Assembly: GCA_003564915.1 (NCBI GenBank)
Contig: PXDX01000052.1
Coordinates: 1 to 8,976 of the forward strand
DNA: 8,976 nt
Reading direction: 5' to 3'
Source of the DNA: a candidate division WWE3 bacterium
GTDB lineage: Bacteria; Patescibacteriota; WWE3; UBA101185; UBA10185
Position numbers and translations under genes: made by a program. The notes beneath the pieces are model-generated. The model was not told the DNA's origin, did no database searches, and saw only the letters and a list, made by a program, of their open reading frames with translations. Shown here piece by piece: positions 6,580-8,976 of the stretch. Within the stretch, counting starts at the first letter, position 1, and every line of letters begins with the position of its first letter.

Positions 6580-7377
6580 TTAATTTCTAGGATAAGTCAA
6601 AATAAATACCACGCTTAAATCTTCCAGCCCTATCATAGGCTCAACGCGCGCGCTTTTTACAGGTTCCGCCGGTACCTCATAAACCTCACTTACGCGGCCG
6701 ACAATATAGCCCGGAGGAAAAACTCCTTCTTTACCGGAGGAAACAAGTACATCCCCCTTGCTAAGTGATTCGCTTTGCAAAACTCTTTCCATCTTTAATG
6801 AAGTTCCAAAATCGCCTCTGACCACCCCTTCAGTTTGGTCCAATGAATCAACATTTTTAACGGCAACCGAAACATCTGGAGAATACAGAAAAACTATTAA
6901 TGATCTATAGGCTTCAACCTTTAACACCTTTCCCACAAGATAATTTTTATATACAACGATAGAATCTTTTGTGACGCCGTGTACATGGCCTGAATTTGCA
7001 TACATCATGGTGCCGGAAAGATCTTGAGACACTCCTGTAAGTGTGCTCAAAATATACAAAGCTTCTTCCTCAAAGTAATCAGGCTTCTGATCTCCTTCCA
7101 GAAACTGGTCTTTAAGAGCTCTTCTCTCTTCCTCCAAAATCTTTAGCTCGATCAATTTCTGTTCCAGATCCAATATTTCTTCTTTTAAAGCTTGATTCTC
7201 GGAATAGATCCCGGATATATTTAGAAAAAAGTTAAAAGTATCCCTTAGACCCAAACCTAATATACGAACCTGTCCCTGAACAGGCGAAAACGCAAAGGCC
7301 GCGAAATCCTCCAAGGGGCGTAGCACCCCAAAAAATGAGATTACCACCAAGATAAAACTAACAACTAAATATTTCAT
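6580..7377 (-). CDS. mreC: Rod shape-determining protein MreC
   Basis: The protein has 265 residues with the standard bitopic layout: a membrane anchor at about 4-20, a Glu/Lys/Leu-rich coiled coil at about 57-93, and an extracytoplasmic double beta-barrel from about 105 to 262. The family stretch KEGVFPPGYIVGRV (216-229) matches the conserved G-x-F-P-P-G-x-x-x-G-x-V region. MreC links cytoplasmic MreB filaments to PBP2 and is thought to activate it. The ATG overlaps the mreB stop as ATGA, a 4-bp overlap that implies translational coupling, and no separate Shine-Dalgarno sequence is seen. It is slightly shorter than many homologues but has no missing domain. Confidence 0.95.
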   Translation of the reverse strand: MKYLVVSFILVVISFFGVLRPLEDFAAFAFSPVQGQVRILGLGLRDTFNFFLNISGIYSENQALKEEILDLEQKLIELKILEEERRALKDQFLEGDQKPDYFEEEALYILSTLTGVSQDLSGTMMYANSGHVHGVTKDSIVVYKNYLVGKVLKVEAYRSLIVFLYSPDVSVAVKNVDSLDQTEGVVRGDFGTSLKMERVLQSESLSKGDVLVSSGKEGVFPPGYIVGRVSEVYEVPAEPVKSARVEPMIGLEDLSVVFILTYPRN

Positions 7378-8438
7378 TGAGTAAGTCCAACTAAACTTAA
7401 AAGATTGTCATCTTCTAAAAGATAACCACACCCTCTTACCACACAGGAGATCGGGTCCTCCGCAACGTGTACGGAAGTATTTATCTCGGAACTTATCAGA
7501 CGGCTCATTCCTTTTAAAAGAGATGTGCCTCCTGCAAGAACGATTCCTGAAGAAAGGATATCAGGCATTAAATCCGCGGGAGATTCTTCCAGAACATCTT
7601 TTATGGAATTAGTGATCTGCTTTAAAGAAGCGTCCATGGCATCCCGCAGCTCGGTGGACTGAATCCTAATGGAGCGCGGAAGACCGGTTTTAAGATCCCT
7701 TCCGCGAAGAACGATCTTATCCGGAATATTGGTGCTACTGGAAGATTTGGTCGCGAAAAATTCTGCAGCCGTTCCGTATCTTTGTTTCAATTGCTCAGCA
7801 TTACGCTCTCCCAACAGAAGGTCATACTTCTTACGAGCATAGGCCACAATATCCTGGTCCAACTGATCGCCCGCAACTTTGAGCGACTTCCCTGCAACCA
7901 CGCCCCCAAGCGAAATTATTGCCATTTCAGTAGTACCCCCTCCGATATCAACGATCATACTTCCCGCCGGTTTTTTCACCGGAAGCCCTGCCCCAATAGC
8001 GGCGGCCATAGGCTCCTCAACCAAAAAGACTTTTCGGGCTCCCGCCGTCATTGAGGAATCTATGACAGCCTTCCTTTCTACGGAAGTGAGTCCGGAAGGA
8101 ACTCCAATTACTATTCGAGGTTTGGGGTATTTGGGAAACTTGGAAGGCATTGAATTAACGGTACCGATAAAATATGACAATAATTCTTCGGCGGCGCGAA
8201 AATCGGAGATGACGCCGCCTCTCAAGGGCCGTACCGCCTCCAAAGTCGGCGGTGTCTTGCCTATCATTCTTTTGGCCTCCTCGCCTACTGCCAGTACTTG
8301 CCTGGTCTTTTTATGGAAAGTAACAACGCTGGGCTCATTAACCAGAATTCCCTTTCCGCGGACATATACCAACACCGTTGCAGTTCCAAGATCTATACCA
8401 ATATCATAAGATATCTTAGACAGAATTTTTTCTATCAT
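7374..8438 (-). CDS. mreB: Cell shape actin homologue MreB
   Basis: MreB forms ATP-dependent filaments beneath the membrane that guide lateral wall synthesis. From the ATG at 8438 the protein has 354 residues. The actin-fold motifs are present: phosphate-1 DIGIDLGTAT (12-21), the EEPMAAAIGAGLPV region (141-154), phosphate-2 VDIGGGTTEMA (163-173) and adenosine motif SGIVLAGGTSLLKG (297-310). The N-terminal MIEKILSKI is amphipathic and could bind the membrane as in E. coli MreB. The stretch before VLRGRDLKTGLP is somewhat longer than usual and Ser-rich (about 231-236). The frame extends six codons upstream to a GTG at 8456, but that GTG lies in the promoter just upstream of and inside the extended -10 and has no Shine-Dalgarno sequence. 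It is the first gene of mreB-mreC-mreD-mrdA. Confidence 0.96.
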   Translation of the reverse strand: MIEKILSKISYDIGIDLGTATVLVYVRGKGILVNEPSVVTFHKKTRQVLAVGEEAKRMIGKTPPTLEAVRPLRGGVISDFRAAEELLSYFIGTVNSMPSKFPKYPKPRIVIGVPSGLTSVERKAVIDSSMTAGARKVFLVEEPMAAAIGAGLPVKKPAGSMIVDIGGGTTEMAIISLGGVVAGKSLKVAGDQLDQDIVAYARKKYDLLLGERNAEQLKQRYGTAAEFFATKSSSSTNIPDKIVLRGRDLKTGLPRSIRIQSTELRDAMDASLKQITNSIKDVLEESPADLMPDILSSGIVLAGGTSLLKGMSRLISSEINTSVHVAEDPISCVVRGCGYLLEDDNLLSLVGLTQ

Positions 8439-8446
8439 TATTAGCG

Positions 8447-8475
8447 AGTATATCACTATATTTTTGGGATATTAA
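8447..8475 (-). promoter_or_regulatory. mre operon promoter, extended -10, probably leaderless
   Basis: On the minus strand a -35-like TTAATA (8475-8470) is followed after 17 bp by TGATATACT (8455-8447), a TGn extended -10 with hexamer TATACT. The -10 ends 8 nt before the ATG at 8438 with no Shine-Dalgarno sequence. It stands back to back with the def promoter in an 89-bp divergent intergenic region, the only non-coding DNA between the two units. Confidence 0.6.
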
Positions 8476-8512
8476 CCTTGCCATATCTCCTGTCCATAAA
8501 GTAAAAAACGTG

Positions 8513-8521
8513 TGGTAAAAT
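8513..8521 (+). promoter_or_regulatory. def promoter, extended -10, probably leaderless
   Basis: TGGTAAAAT is a full extended -10 element and ends only 6 nt before the ATG at 8528. There is no room for a Shine-Dalgarno sequence in any transcript started here. No convincing -35 hexamer is at the usual distance; TTGCCA at 8478-8483 is too far upstream. Confidence 0.5.
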
Positions 8522-8527
8522 TGGCGC

Positions 8528-8976
8528 ATGGCAGTTTTACCTATAATAAAAATACCTGATCAGGGCTTAAAAAAGGAAACCGAGAAGGTTGAGGATTTTT
8601 CTGAAGATCTGGGGGGCATAATTGAAGATCTTAGGGATACTCTAAACGCAGCATCTAATCCTGAGGGTGTGGGTCTGTCTGCAAACCAGATCGGAATATC
8701 CAAGCAAATCTGCATCGTCAGAAAATTTACAAAAACTAAAACTCCTGAGGATCCGAAGATCTTTAAAGAATATGTGATGATCAACCCCAAGATAACTTAT
8801 CGATCAAAAGATGAGGAAATAGATTGGGAAGGCTGCCTTAGTGTGCCGAACACCTACGGTAAAGTCAGCCGCCCCCAAAAAATAAGGGTCAAATATAAAA
8901 ATGAGAAGGGAAAGCAAAAAAGCCTTACAGCAAAGGGCTTCACTGCAAGAGTGATCCAACATGAGATCGATCATCT
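8528..8976 (+). CDS. def: Peptide deformylase, C-terminus cut by the window edge
   Basis: This metalloenzyme removes the N-terminal formyl group from new proteins. The 149 complete codons in the window show all three family motifs: GVGLSANQ (47-54, the G-x-G-x-A-x-x-Q motif with Ser for the usual first Ala), EGCLS (101-105, with metal ligand C103) and QHEIDH (144-149, with metal ligands H145 and H149 and catalytic E146). The N-terminus LPIIKIPDQGLKKE matches the usual start of the fold. Only the last C-terminal helix is missing. The ATG at 8528 follows an extended -10 at 6 nt, so it is probably the true start on a leaderless message. It is divergent from mreB and no partner such as fmt is visible before the window ends. 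Confidence 0.95.
   Translation, partial: MAVLPIIKIPDQGLKKETEKVEDFSEDLGGIIEDLRDTLNAASNPEGVGLSANQIGISKQICIVRKFTKTKTPEDPKIFKEYVMINPKITYRSKDEEIDWEGCLSVPNTYGKVSRPQKIRVKYKNEKGKQKSLTAKGFTARVIQHEIDH

Noticed and set aside
7879..8409. Plus-strand open frame of 176 codons opposite mreB
   Set aside because: It lies wholly antisense to the well-conserved mreB, its product resembles no family I know, and its composition follows from the mreB codons.
8478..8483. TTGCCA as a -35 for def
   Set aside because: It is 32 bp from the extended -10, far outside the usable spacing.
8560..8790. Minus-strand open frame of 76 codons
   Set aside because: It is antisense to def, whose plus-strand motifs are clear.

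Overview
The window reads as compact chromosomal DNA from a small-genome bacterium. It has roughly 40% G+C (estimated by eye), genes that overlap or nearly abut, and no mobile elements. The single-copy core genes, short intergenic gaps, and TopA and nucleotidyltransferase types point to Patescibacteria/CPR (a Microgenomates- or Dojkabacteria-like lineage is my best guess). This is an inference and no taxonomic marker settles it. TGA ends mreB and mreD and is never read through, so the code is the standard bacterial one, not the TGA=Gly code of some CPR lineages.

Layout, left to right. (1) Positions 1-1881, minus strand: a three-gene overlapping operon. In transcription order it holds a two-domain cytidylyltransferase-like protein whose first domain looks catalytically degenerate, a HIT-family nucleotide hydrolase/transferase, and the N-terminus of a CMP/dCMP-type deaminase cut by the window edge. 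(2) 1954-4092, minus: topA, DNA topoisomerase I with three C-terminal zinc ribbons. (3) 4220-8438, minus: the elongasome operon mreB-mreC-mreD-mrdA, with overlaps or 1-bp gaps throughout. (4) 8528-8976, plus: def, peptide deformylase, divergent from mreB and cut by the window edge.

The MreBCD/PBP2 set builds the lateral wall: a cytoplasmic actin-like filament, two membrane linkers and the transpeptidase. No rodA follows mrdA here. TopA (supercoiling) and Def (N-formyl removal) are housekeeping genes. The cytidylyltransferase-HIT-deaminase cluster suggests nucleotide-linked small-molecule chemistry, with unknown substrate.

The most interesting regulatory signal is shared by four transcription units. 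The cytidylyltransferase gene, topA, mreB and def each have a good -10 box (three of them extended, TGnTAnnnT) ending only 6-8 nt before the ATG, and no Shine-Dalgarno sequence. This predicts leaderless mRNAs for operon-first genes. In contrast, the internal gene mrdA has a textbook SD embedded in the end of mreD. For topA and mreB the longest open frame would start inside the promoter, so shorter starts are given here. A second signal, GATC over-representation, was counted by hand and needs a computed check.
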